Positions 1 through 4,859 of a stretch of DNA of 6,017 nucleotides are shown one piece after another. Origin of the DNA: a bacterium (GTDB lineage Bacteria > Patescibacteriota > Minisyncoccia > Phycocordibacterales > Phycocordibacteraceae). The notes under the pieces were generated by a model. The model saw only the letters and a program-made list of their open reading frames with translations. It was not told the DNA's origin and did not search any database. Location: NCBI GenBank assembly GCA_021813835.1, contig JAKAJJ010000039.1, forward strand, positions 1 through 6,017. The letters are read 5' to 3'. The stretch's first letter is position 1. Each line of letters opens with the position of its first letter. A program made the translations under genes and the position numbers.

Positions 1-53
1 AACCCGTGCTGTATTTCCTCCCGTTCCTCTACGCTCAACTGCGTGTGTGCCAT
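1..53 (-). CDS. Probable IS30-family transposase, N-terminal fragment (runs off the window edge)
   Basis: Only the first 17 codons are inside the window: ATG at 53-51, then MAHTQLSVEEREEIQHG. The pattern Q-L-S-x-E-E-R-E-x-I a few residues after the start is typical of the N-terminal helix-turn-helix region of IS30-family transposases (family knowledge), which bind the ends of their own element and carry a C-terminal DDE catalytic domain. That catalytic domain would lie to the left of this window and cannot be seen, so whether the gene is intact is unknown. The start is chosen because the family motif follows at the expected distance; there is no Shine-Dalgarno sequence. Another helix-turn-helix protein with the same opening is possible with so few residues. 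Confidence 0.6.
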   Translation of the reverse strand, partial: MAHTQLSVEEREEIQHG

Positions 54-55
54 AT

Positions 56-72
56 CCCGCTATGTTAGCGGG
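56..72 (-). promoter_or_regulatory. Hairpin immediately upstream of the transposase start codon
   Basis: CCCGCTA (56-62) and TAGCGGG (66-72) are perfect 7-bp complements around a 3-nt loop. On the transposase strand the stem ends 2 nt before the ATG at 53, so in any transcript entering from outside it would cover the ribosome landing site. Many insertion sequences use such structures to keep read-through transcripts from making transposase; that role here is inference. A TAACAT sequence at 62-67 within the hairpin could be a -10 box 8 nt from the ATG, in which case the element's own transcript would lack the hairpin. Confidence 0.4.
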
Positions 73-169
73 GTGGTGCAATTACTTGTTGAACTCGCTA
101 AAGCGACTTGAATTCTCCTTTGAAACGCAACAAACCCTGACACATTGAAAAGGTGCGGCTTTTTGACAT

Positions 170-196
170 CTTGACTGACACTTAGTGTCAGTCAAG
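170..196. repeat. 27-bp perfect palindrome with 13-bp arms
   Basis: The left arm CTTGACTGACACT (170-182) and right arm AGTGTCAGTCAAG (184-196) are exact reverse complements around a single T at 183; as a hairpin this is a 12-bp stem with a 3-nt loop. It lies 40 nt beyond the 3' end of tRNA-Tyr. Neither strand has a run of Ts directly after the stem, so it is not a standard intrinsic terminator, although it could still stabilise a 3' end. Palindromes of this size also serve as targets for some IS30-family elements (family knowledge), and an IS30-like gene begins about 120 bp away. Its role is undetermined. Confidence 0.8.
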
Positions 197-224
197 TCAG
201 TCAAGATCAGTCAGTCAAGATCAC
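187..224. repeat. Short direct repeats sharing the palindrome half-site
   Basis: GTCAGTCAAG occurs at 187-196, 196-205 and 210-219, and its reverse complement is at 170-179. The longer unit TCAGTCAAGATCA occurs in tandem at 197-209 and 211-223. The right arm of the palindrome therefore appears to have been copied two more times to its right, by slippage or by repeated insertion events. No spacer/repeat regularity like CRISPR is present. Confidence 0.75.
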
Positions 225-235
225 TACGAGTCCTG

Positions 236-318
236 TGCGCCGGGGAGGATTCGAACCTCCGTAGACCGAAGTCGCTTGGTTTACAGCCAAGTGCAATTGA
301 CCACTCTGCCACCGACGC
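236..318 (-). tRNA. tRNA-Tyr (anticodon GTA)
   Basis: Read on the minus strand this folds as a class II tRNA of 83 nt. The 7-bp acceptor stem pairs GCGTCGG (312-318) with CCGGCGC (237-243), one G-T pair included, and the discriminator is A at 236. The anticodon stem CTTGG/CCAAG (287-291 with 275-279) encloses the loop CTGTAAA (280-286), giving anticodon GTA at 282-284. The long variable arm contains GAC-TTCG-GTC, as expected for bacterial tRNA-Tyr, and the T arm is GGAGG-TTCGAAT-CCTCC (244-260). The bases after the discriminator read CAG, so CCA is not encoded and must be added by a nucleotidyltransferase. It lies just downstream of tyrS on the same strand, beside the enzyme that charges it. 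Confidence 0.97.
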
Positions 319-327
319 AATAAACCC

Positions 328-356
328 ACTATAGCCGAGAACGGCCCTTATTTCAA
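328..356 (-). promoter_or_regulatory. Promoter of tRNA-Tyr
   Basis: On the minus strand TTGAAA (356-351, 5 of 6 to the TTGACA consensus) is followed by a 17-bp spacer and TATAGT (333-328). The -10 box ends 9 nt before the first tRNA base at 318, so transcription would be expected to start only about 1-3 nt before the mature 5' end. This is the best-matched sigma-70-type promoter in the window, and it means the tRNA need not depend on read-through from tyrS. The -35 box lies inside one copy of a 14-bp direct repeat whose other copy is the end of tyrS. Confidence 0.65.
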
Positions 357-392
357 AACGAGGGATTTACGAAATCCCTATTTCAAAACGAG
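349..392. repeat. 14-bp direct repeat spanning the tyrS 3' end and the tRNA promoter
   Basis: TATTTCAAAACGAG occurs at 349-362 and again, identical, at 379-392, 30 bp apart. The right copy encodes the last codons of tyrS, and the left copy supplies the -35 box of the tRNA-Tyr promoter. The bases just before each copy (CCCT and CCC) also match closely. A small tandem duplication of the tyrS end would explain both. Confidence 0.8.
361..379 (-). terminator. Weak candidate terminator hairpin overlapping the tyrS stop codon
   Basis: AGGGATTT (361-368) and AAATCCCT (372-379) are perfect complements with a 3-nt loop. On the tyrS strand the stem begins inside the TAG stop codon (380-378) and is followed by CGTTTTG. 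The stem is AT-rich and the T run only four long and delayed by two bases, so termination would be inefficient at best. An elongating ribosome at the stop codon would also melt its left arm. It may act as an RNA 3'-end stabiliser instead. Confidence 0.35.
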
Positions 393-1631
393 CACAAGCA
401 CGCCCTGCCTGCCCTTGCGGATGAGCGCGTAACCGTGCGGAAGGTCACCAAAATGCAGTTCCTGTTCGGGATCGGTGAGCGAGAGCCCCGAGAGCGTGAT
501 GGCCTTCCCCGCGACGAGGCGGCGCGCATCGGACTTCGAGGAAGCGAGACCGCCGGCGACGAGCGCTTCAGCAAGCGGATAGCCGTCTTTAAGATCCTTC
601 TTTGAGAGCGTTACCGATGGCGCTTCGGCAAGCGCGACGGCGAGCGCCTCGCGCGAGAGCTCGCTGAAGGGAGTAGCGCCGAAAAGGGCGTCCGTTGCAG
701 CCGCCGCTTGGGCCGTCGCCGCCGGACCATGTACGATCTCCGTCACGAGGCGGGCGAGCGTTTTTTGAGCTTGCCGTTCGCCCGGGTTACGGCGATGGAG
801 TTCCATGAGCGCCTCGATTTCATTGAGGGGGAGGAAAGTATAGACCTTGAGATAGTGCTCGACGTTCGCATCGGGGAGATTGATCCAGAATTGATAGAAC
901 TTGAATGGCGACGTCTTCTTGGAGTCGAGCCACACGGCGTTCCCCTCGCTCTTGCCGAACTTCTTGCCGGCGGCGTCGGTGACGAGCGGCATGCCAAGGG
1001 CGTACACTGGCTCGCCGGTGCGCTTGCGGACGAGATCGACGCCCGAGAGGATATTCGTCCACTGGTCGGATCCGCCAACTTGGAGATTGACGCCGTACTT
1101 CTCGTGGAGCGTGAGATAGTCGAGGCCTTGTAGGAGCGCATACGTGAACTCGGTATAGGAGATGCTCTCGTCAGGCGTATCGAGCCGCTTCTTGATGATG
1201 TCGCGCTTCACGAGCTCGTTCACGGTGAAATGCTTGCCGACGTCGCGCAGGAACGGCAAGAGCTTCGCGTTCGTGAGCCAGTCGGCATTATCGACCATCT
1301 TGAACAAGGTGCGACCGAGTATCTTTTTCAACTGGCTCTTAAGCGCGCGGGTATTCGCGGCGACGGTCTTCTCATCGAGAAGGACGCGCTCGCCCTTCTC
1401 TTTTGGATCGCCTATCTGGCCGGTCGCGCCGCCCACGAGGAAGACGAGCTTATGCCCCGCGTCGCCGAGGCGCTTCATGAGGAGGACAACAGCGAGATTT
1501 CCGACCTGCATCGAGTCGGCAGTCGGATCGATGCCGAGGTATGCCGTCCGCGGCTCGGCGAGGATCCTCTCCGGCTCGGCGGACGCGTACTCGATGAGGC
1601 CGCGCCCCTTCAGTTCTTCGGCGAGCGTCAT
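378..1631 (-). CDS. tyrS: Tyrosine--tRNA ligase (TyrRS)
   Basis: A 417-residue cytoplasmic class I synthetase that activates tyrosine with ATP and transfers it to tRNA-Tyr, very near the usual bacterial length. The Rossmann catalytic domain opens with AYLGIDPTADS (30-40), holding Tyr31 and Asp35. The tyrosine-binding helix YTEFTYALLQGLDYL (159-173) has the family's Tyr164, Gln168 and Asp171. QVGGSDQWTNI is at 184-194, the KMSKS-type loop is KKFGKS (223-228), and a C-terminal S4-type RNA-binding domain covers about 335-417. The HIGH signature is unusual: it reads QVGN (42-45), lacking both histidines. A longer in-frame ORF reaches 1724, but its extra residues lie inside the ABC gene and have no TyrRS character, so MTLAEELKGRG at 1631 is the start. 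The gene lies 19 nt after the ABC gene, has no Shine-Dalgarno sequence, and has its own -10 box. Confidence 0.97.
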   Translation of the reverse strand: MTLAEELKGRGLIEYASAEPERILAEPRTAYLGIDPTADSMQVGNLAVVLLMKRLGDAGHKLVFLVGGATGQIGDPKEKGERVLLDEKTVAANTRALKSQLKKILGRTLFKMVDNADWLTNAKLLPFLRDVGKHFTVNELVKRDIIKKRLDTPDESISYTEFTYALLQGLDYLTLHEKYGVNLQVGGSDQWTNILSGVDLVRKRTGEPVYALGMPLVTDAAGKKFGKSEGNAVWLDSKKTSPFKFYQFWINLPDANVEHYLKVYTFLPLNEIEALMELHRRNPGERQAQKTLARLVTEIVHGPAATAQAAAATDALFGATPFSELSREALAVALAEAPSVTLSKKDLKDGYPLAEALVAGGLASSKSDARRLVAGKAITLSGLSLTDPEQELHFGDLPHGYALIRKGRQGVLVLVLK

Positions 1632-1638
1632 ACGGAGG

Positions 1639-1647
1639 AATATACCA
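1639..1647 (-). promoter_or_regulatory. Extended -10 box for leaderless tyrS transcription
   Basis: The minus strand reads TGG-TATATT (1647-1639), an extended -10 of the form TGnTATAnT, ending 7 nt before the tyrS ATG. A start site at the usual distance would coincide with the A of the ATG, giving a leaderless mRNA. No good -35 match is seen at 17 bp, which extended -10 promoters can tolerate. The box lies in the 19-nt gap after the ABC transporter stop codon, with the upstream promoter DNA inside that gene. Confidence 0.5.
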
Positions 1648-1650
1648 CGT

Positions 1651-3450
1651 TCACTCGTAGAGCCCGACGTGGAGATCATAGAGCCGGCGGTAGACGCCTC
1701 CCCGGATGGAAAGCAGTTCATCATGCGTTCCCTGCTCGGCGATGGCGCCGTCTTTGATAACGAATATCCGATCGGCCTTGCGTACCGTGGAGAGGCGATG
1801 CGCGATGATGAAGGTCGTGCGGTTCTTCATAAGCTTTTCGAGCGACGCAGTTATGAATTGCTCCGTCTCCACGTCGAGCGCGGAGGTGGGCTCGTCCAGG
1901 ATGAGGATTTCCGGATTGCGGAGGATGGCGCGCGCGATGGCGATACGCTGTTTCTGTCCCACCGAGAGCTTGATGCCGCGTTCGCCGACGAGCGCGTCGT
2001 ATCCCTTCGGCTGCTTCGCGATGAAGTCATGGATATGCGCATCGCGCGCCGCGCGCTCCACTGCTTCGTCGCTCGCGTCGAACGCGCCGTAGCGGATGTT
2101 GGCGCGGATGGTGTCGTTGAAAAGCGCGACTTCCTGCGGGACGACCGCGATGCGCGAACGCAGGGCAAGGAGGTTCCACCGCCGCGTATCGACGCCGTCG
2201 ATACGCACCCGACCGCCGCTCGGAAAGTAATAGCCGGAAATGAGCGATACCGCCGTGGACTTCCCCACGCCCGACTCGCCGACGAAGGCGATGGACTGCC
2301 CGGGATGCGCCGTGAAGGAAAGGTGCGAAAGTACCGGCTGCCCGCTGTCGGCGTATCCGAAGGAGACGTCCTCGAATTGCACGAACCCCGGTTCGTCGCC
2401 GCTCGCACGGGCTTCGTTCGGCCGGTAACGCTCTTCTTCCTGTTTGAAGACACGCTCCAGGACGCCGGCGGAAGTGATGCCGTTCTGCATGACTTGCCAG
2501 CTATAGCCGAGCGACACGAGCGGGCCGAAGAACATAAGAGCGTAGCCGTTGAGTGCGACGAGATCGCCGACCGTGAGGGTCCCTGCCGCCACATACTGGA
2601 CGGATAGGACGAAAATCCCGACCTGGGTGAGAAAGACCGTCACGCGTTGCCAAAAATTCATGCGATTCCATACGAGCTCGTTCCTGTACCACAGTTTGAC
2701 GACATCGCCGCGCAACGTCTTGCGTATGCGCGCGGCCTCGTGCTCATCGGCGGATGCTTGCTTCACGGCAGCCACCTGCTCAACGGCGGCCGCCGCGTCA
2801 TCCCAACGGTCGTTCCAGGCGCGATGCGCGACAATATCGGTCTCTGCGGTGCCTCGGAGCAGGATCGCGAGGGCGAGGACGTACGCGAAGACGCCGAGAA
2901 CGAGAACGTTCGCGAGGGGGACGCTGATGGAGTATGCAAGCGTGATGCCGATGAGGATGGAGAGGAGCTGGGGCGCGATATCGGCGAACGTCCGCATAAT
3001 GCTCGTGATGCGCCACGAGGCGCCGCTGATACGCGACAGAACCGATTGGAAATGTTCGTTCGCATGAAACGATAGCGGCAGGCGTATGAGGTGGACGAAT
3101 CCCTCGGCCTGGATGCCGAGCTGGAGGTTCGTGTCCAGCCACCGCCGTTTGCGATCGGACCACCAGTCAACCGCATCGTTCACGACGCGGACTGCAGCCC
3201 ACGCGGCAAGAAGGAGCCCCCAGTACGGCAGCCCTGCCGTCCGCGCCGTTTCTCCATGGGAAAGAGCGATGAGCGCGTCGAAGAAACGGCCGGTGATATA
3301 CGGCACGAAGCCGTTCGCGAACGCGGAGAGAAGGCCGAGGATGCCGAGCAGGATGATAGTCGCGCGATAAGCGCGCGCATGGCGCCAAATGCCCCGGAGC
3401 CCTTCCCGAAGGGATACGGGATGTTCCTTCGCCGAGTCCTCAAGCGTCAT
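1651..3450 (-). CDS. ABC exporter half-transporter (fused membrane and ATPase domains)
   Basis: A 599-residue inner-membrane protein of the MsbA/LmrA-type exporter layout, expected to work as a dimer using ATP to move lipids, peptides or drugs outward; the substrate cannot be told. The membrane domain covers about residues 25-325, with hydrophobic segments near 31-50, 75-93, 158-177, 179-199, 267-290 and 295-318. The ATPase domain covers about 355-599: Walker A GESGVGKST (391-399), Q-loop Gln439, signature LSVGQ (495-499, instead of the usual LSGGQ), Walker B ILILDE (515-520), D-loop SALD (523-526) and H-loop His551. All catalytic residues are present. The start at 3450 follows the upstream gene's TGA by 4 nt, with no Shine-Dalgarno sequence, suggesting coupled translation. 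The in-frame extension to 3795 is antisense-like, Ser/Arg-rich and overlaps the upstream gene, so it is not coding. Confidence 0.93.
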   Translation of the reverse strand: MTLEDSAKEHPVSLREGLRGIWRHARAYRATIILLGILGLLSAFANGFVPYITGRFFDALIALSHGETARTAGLPYWGLLLAAWAAVRVVNDAVDWWSDRKRRWLDTNLQLGIQAEGFVHLIRLPLSFHANEHFQSVLSRISGASWRITSIMRTFADIAPQLLSILIGITLAYSISVPLANVLVLGVFAYVLALAILLRGTAETDIVAHRAWNDRWDDAAAAVEQVAAVKQASADEHEAARIRKTLRGDVVKLWYRNELVWNRMNFWQRVTVFLTQVGIFVLSVQYVAAGTLTVGDLVALNGYALMFFGPLVSLGYSWQVMQNGITSAGVLERVFKQEEERYRPNEARASGDEPGFVQFEDVSFGYADSGQPVLSHLSFTAHPGQSIAFVGESGVGKSTAVSLISGYYFPSGGRVRIDGVDTRRWNLLALRSRIAVVPQEVALFNDTIRANIRYGAFDASDEAVERAARDAHIHDFIAKQPKGYDALVGERGIKLSVGQKQRIAIARAILRNPEILILDEPTSALDVETEQFITASLEKLMKNRTTFIIAHRLSTVRKADRIFVIKDGAIAEQGTHDELLSIRGGVYRRLYDLHVGLYE

Positions 3451-3454
3451 AGGA

Positions 3455-3976
3455 TCATCGGGCGAGGAAGAAGAGGCCGATGGCGGGAGCGGCGAACCAC
3501 CAGAAGAAGTACTGGTTCGGCGCGAAGAGCGCCGCGACGGCCGGCGTGAACTGGTAGAGGCCGGTGACGGCGAATACGTGATAGCCGAGCGCGATGAGGA
3601 ACGCCGCGCCGAGGAACGAAAGCGCGATGAGCCCGAAAATGCCGATGTAGAGAAAGTCGGAGACGACGACGCGCCGCAGGATGATGTAGAAAACGAGGAC
3701 GAGGGCGGCGTAGACGCCGATGTGCGCGAAAAGCGCCGTCGAGAGAGGCGCGCTCGGCAGGAGCGAGGCGTACGGGAACGCGATGTATACCGCATACGCC
3801 GCGTAAAGGGAGAGCAACAGGGCGACGAGCGGTCCGCGCCCCACGTACCAGGCGAAAAGGAAGAACGCTCCGGTGAGCGCGAGGAGGATGAGGAAATTCC
3901 CCGAGGCGGACCAGACCGTGAGCGCGGTGTGCGTCGCGAGCGTATTCACCTGCGCGAGTCCTTCGGTCGCGGTCAT
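3455..3976 (-). CDS. Multi-helix integral membrane protein of unknown function
   Basis: I do not recognise a named family. The 173 residues are dominated by hydrophobic segments at about 27-45, 49-69, 83-102, 107-131 and 154-172, so four or five membrane helices are likely, with short basic turns such as GRG (46-48) and RR (101-102) between them. No enzyme motif, signal peptide or long soluble domain is visible. It lies 4 nt upstream of the ABC exporter and is probably co-transcribed with it, so a role beside that transporter is possible but only inferred from position. The start at 3976 is supported by a TATACT box 8 nt upstream. Codon use is GC-rich like the flanking backbone, and the overlapping plus-strand ORF is a shadow. 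Confidence 0.8.
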   Translation of the reverse strand: MTATEGLAQVNTLATHTALTVWSASGNFLILLALTGAFFLFAWYVGRGPLVALLLSLYAAYAVYIAFPYASLLPSAPLSTALFAHIGVYAALVLVFYIILRRVVVSDFLYIGIFGLIALSFLGAAFLIALGYHVFAVTGLYQFTPAVAALFAPNQYFFWWFAAPAIGLFFLAR

Positions 3977-3984
3977 TGCTTCAC

Positions 3985-3990
3985 AGTATA
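3985..3990 (-). promoter_or_regulatory. -10 box for the membrane protein/ABC exporter operon
   Basis: TATACT on the minus strand (3990-3985) matches the -10 consensus at 5 of 6 positions and ends 8 nt before the ATG at 3976, again the leaderless spacing. No -35 match is evident. It lies between the stop of the dnaJ-tail fragment and the membrane protein gene, so these two genes can be expressed independently of the pilin cassette. Confidence 0.4.
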
Positions 3991-3997
3991 CCGCGGC

Positions 3998-4093
3998 CTA
4001 GAGGCCCTCGCTCCTCAAATCCTCAACCGCCTTGCGCGCCTTGGCGGAGAGCTTATGCGGGAGCGCGACTTCGAGGCGGATGGTATTTCTCAT
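3998..4093 (-). pseudogene. Displaced dnaJ 3'-end fragment (31-codon ORF)
   Basis: Read from ATG at 4093, the ORF begins MRNT and then runs IRLEVALPHKLSAKARKAV followed by EDLRSEGL and TAG. Everything after MRNT aligns without gaps to the last 27 residues of the intact DnaJ encoded at 4860-5942 (IRLEVALPHKLSGKAKKAL, EELKGEGL). It is therefore the tail of C-terminal domain II with the rest of the gene missing. Bases 4045-4082 match 4907-4944 with one synonymous difference, whereas the last 47 bases match at only about 33 of 47. The ATG overlaps the prepilin stop as ATGA, so it might be translated by coupling, but a 31-residue DnaJ tail is unlikely to function. I read it as a remnant left by recombination at the dnaJ 3' end. 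Confidence 0.8.
4045..4082 (-). repeat. Left copy of the 38-bp dnaJ-derived direct repeat
   Basis: This segment is identical to 4907-4944 except at 4073 (G here, C at 4935), with the first 28 bases unbroken. It includes GGAGAGCTTATGCGGGAGCG and encodes IRLEVALPHKLS on the minus strand. Together with the right copy it brackets the two pilus genes in direct orientation, 862 bp apart. Similarity stops sharply at 4083, where prepilin-side sequence begins. Confidence 0.85.
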
Positions 4094-4539
4094 TCTGAAC
4101 AGGTTATTTGATTTGGTGAGGCATCCTGAATCGGGTATCCATCGCCATAATTACATGTGCCGGTAGTATAGATGCAATAATAATACACAGGGCTCACATT
4201 AGGACGTCGTAATGTGACGCGAATGGTGACACTACCATCCAAATTCTCCCAATTCTCCCAATCATATGTCCAGCCCGTACAGGGTGGTGTCGGCCAGCTG
4301 GCGATGCTACCAGGAACAAAAGGATTTGTTGCCGTTCCGACATCGGGCGCCCATGTGCCCCGCGAACTTTGATCAAGATATGCGGCTGTCTCGATTTGTT
4401 TCATCTCGGAAATAATTGAGGCATAATTACCCTTTGCACGAGCGGTATTGAGTGAGGCAAGTACGACTGAGGAAAGGACTCCTATGATTGCGATAACGAC
4501 AAGGAGTTCAATGAGGGTAAAGCCGCGAGAGGTGCTCAT
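4090..4539 (-). CDS. Type IV prepilin / pseudopilin
   Basis: A 149-residue secreted fibre subunit. The N-terminus carries a class III signal: short leader MSTSRG, cleavage after Gly6 by prepilin peptidase, then FTLIELLVVIAIIGVLSSVV with Phe7 as the expected methylated first residue and Glu11 at mature position 5. The hydrophobic helix covers about 7-30 and continues as an amphipathic helix to about 57. The C-terminal part is rich in aromatic residues (WTYDWENW, YYYC) and has four cysteines (87, 122, 129, 147), enough for two disulfides in the exported subunit. It starts 3 nt after the stop of the small membrane protein and has no Shine-Dalgarno sequence, so coupled translation is likely. Base composition is noticeably AT-richer than dnaJ or the ABC gene, consistent with separate acquisition. 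Pilin and GspG/H-like pseudopilin cannot be separated here, and no assembly ATPase or platform gene is in the window. Confidence 0.92.
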   Translation of the reverse strand: MSTSRGFTLIELLVVIAIIGVLSSVVLASLNTARAKGNYASIISEMKQIETAAYLDQSSRGTWAPDVGTATNPFVPGSIASWPTPPCTGWTYDWENWENLDGSVTIRVTLRRPNVSPVYYYCIYTTGTCNYGDGYPIQDASPNQITCSE

Positions 4540-4542
4540 GAA

Positions 4543-4800
4543 TCAGGTGTTTAACATCGGCGGACTGATTGGTATGTTAGGATTGATTATTGGTTTACTT
4601 GATGTCGGCCCTAATGAGAACGGAATAACAAATAATGCTAAAATCCCTGCGACGACAACTGCGATAAGCAGCACATAATTCGCCCCTTTCTCGGTGGAAA
4701 CGATGCCGGTCTTGAGGACGAGTCGCACGAATCGCGGCGTCTGCGCCGCCGCGGTTCGTCGAGAGAATTCCTGTTCTTCGTTGAATTGGATATCTGCCAT
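4543..4800 (-). CDS. Small one-helix membrane protein paired with the prepilin
   Basis: An 85-residue protein without a family I can name. It has a charged cytoplasmic-looking N-terminus (MADIQFNEEQEFSRR), a basic segment PRFVRLVLKTGIVSTEKGAN (22-41), one strong hydrophobic helix at about 42-62, and a proline/isoleucine-rich tail ending PPMLNT. There is no prepilin cleavage motif or signal peptidase site, so it should remain anchored, probably with its N-terminus inside by the positive-inside rule. It lies 3 nt upstream of the prepilin gene, so a role in pilus assembly or subunit handling is plausible from position alone. The start at 4800 is supported by a TATAAA box 8 nt upstream. Confidence 0.8.
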   Translation of the reverse strand: MADIQFNEEQEFSRRTAAAQTPRFVRLVLKTGIVSTEKGANYVLLIAVVVAGILALFVIPFSLGPTSSKPIINPNIPISPPMLNT

Positions 4801-4808
4801 GATGAGAT

Positions 4809-4814
4809 TTTATA
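4809..4814 (-). promoter_or_regulatory. -10 box of the pilus cassette
   Basis: The minus strand reads TATAAA (4814-4809), ending 8 nt before the ATG at 4800. It follows a run of six Gs and lies in the 59-nt gap after the dnaJ stop. No convincing -35 is present. The spacing again predicts a start site at or within a base or two of the ATG, so the two pilus genes would have a promoter separate from dnaJ. Confidence 0.45.
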
Positions 4815-4859
4815 CCCCCCGGAACCGCGCAAGGCATTGTGCCGTGAATAGCGGGACGT

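Larger units (their letters stand above)
54..235. other. Non-coding stretch between the IS30-like start and tRNA-Tyr
   Basis: No credible gene is visible in these 182 bases. The stretch must contain one end of the IS30-like element if that element is complete, but with the other end outside the window the terminal inverted repeat cannot be defined. It holds, from left to right: the start-codon hairpin at 56-72, a small imperfect dyad at 92-109 (AACTCGCT and AGCGACTT around AA, one mismatch), and the large palindrome plus tandem repeats at 170-224, annotated separately. The rest, about 110-169, is AT-richer and shows nothing I can name. Confidence 0.6.

Noticed and set aside
170..196. The 27-bp palindrome as a rho-independent terminator for tRNA-Tyr
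   Set aside because: The stem is strong, but there is no T run directly after it on the tRNA strand (the sequence continues ATGTCAAAAAG) nor on the other strand.
187..224. The short repeats as a CRISPR array
   Set aside because: Repeat units are only 10-13 bp and adjoin or overlap each other with no unique spacers.
1632..1724. N-terminal extension of TyrRS to an upstream ATG
   Set aside because: The extra 31 residues overlap the ABC gene, do not resemble a TyrRS N-terminus, and the -10 box plus family start support the ATG at 1631.
1162..2607. A 481-codon plus-strand ORF opposite tyrS and the ABC exporter
   Set aside because: It lies antisense to two genes with complete, well-recognised motifs, and its translation shows no domain, only the composition expected of the reverse strand of GC-rich coding DNA.
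1651..3450. LSVGQ signature as evidence of a degenerate, inactive ATPase site
   Set aside because: The second position of the signature varies in working exporters, and Walker A, Q-loop, Walker B glutamate and H-loop are all intact.
3451..3795. N-terminal extension of the ABC exporter by 115 residues
   Set aside because: The extension is a low-complexity Ser/Arg-rich reading of the upstream membrane-protein gene in another frame; the ATG 4 nt after that gene's stop is the sensible start.
3389..4111. A 240-codon plus-strand ORF rich in Glu and Arg
   Set aside because: It is antisense to the hydrophobic membrane protein, whose helix codons read backwards as charged residues; no family features or start signals.
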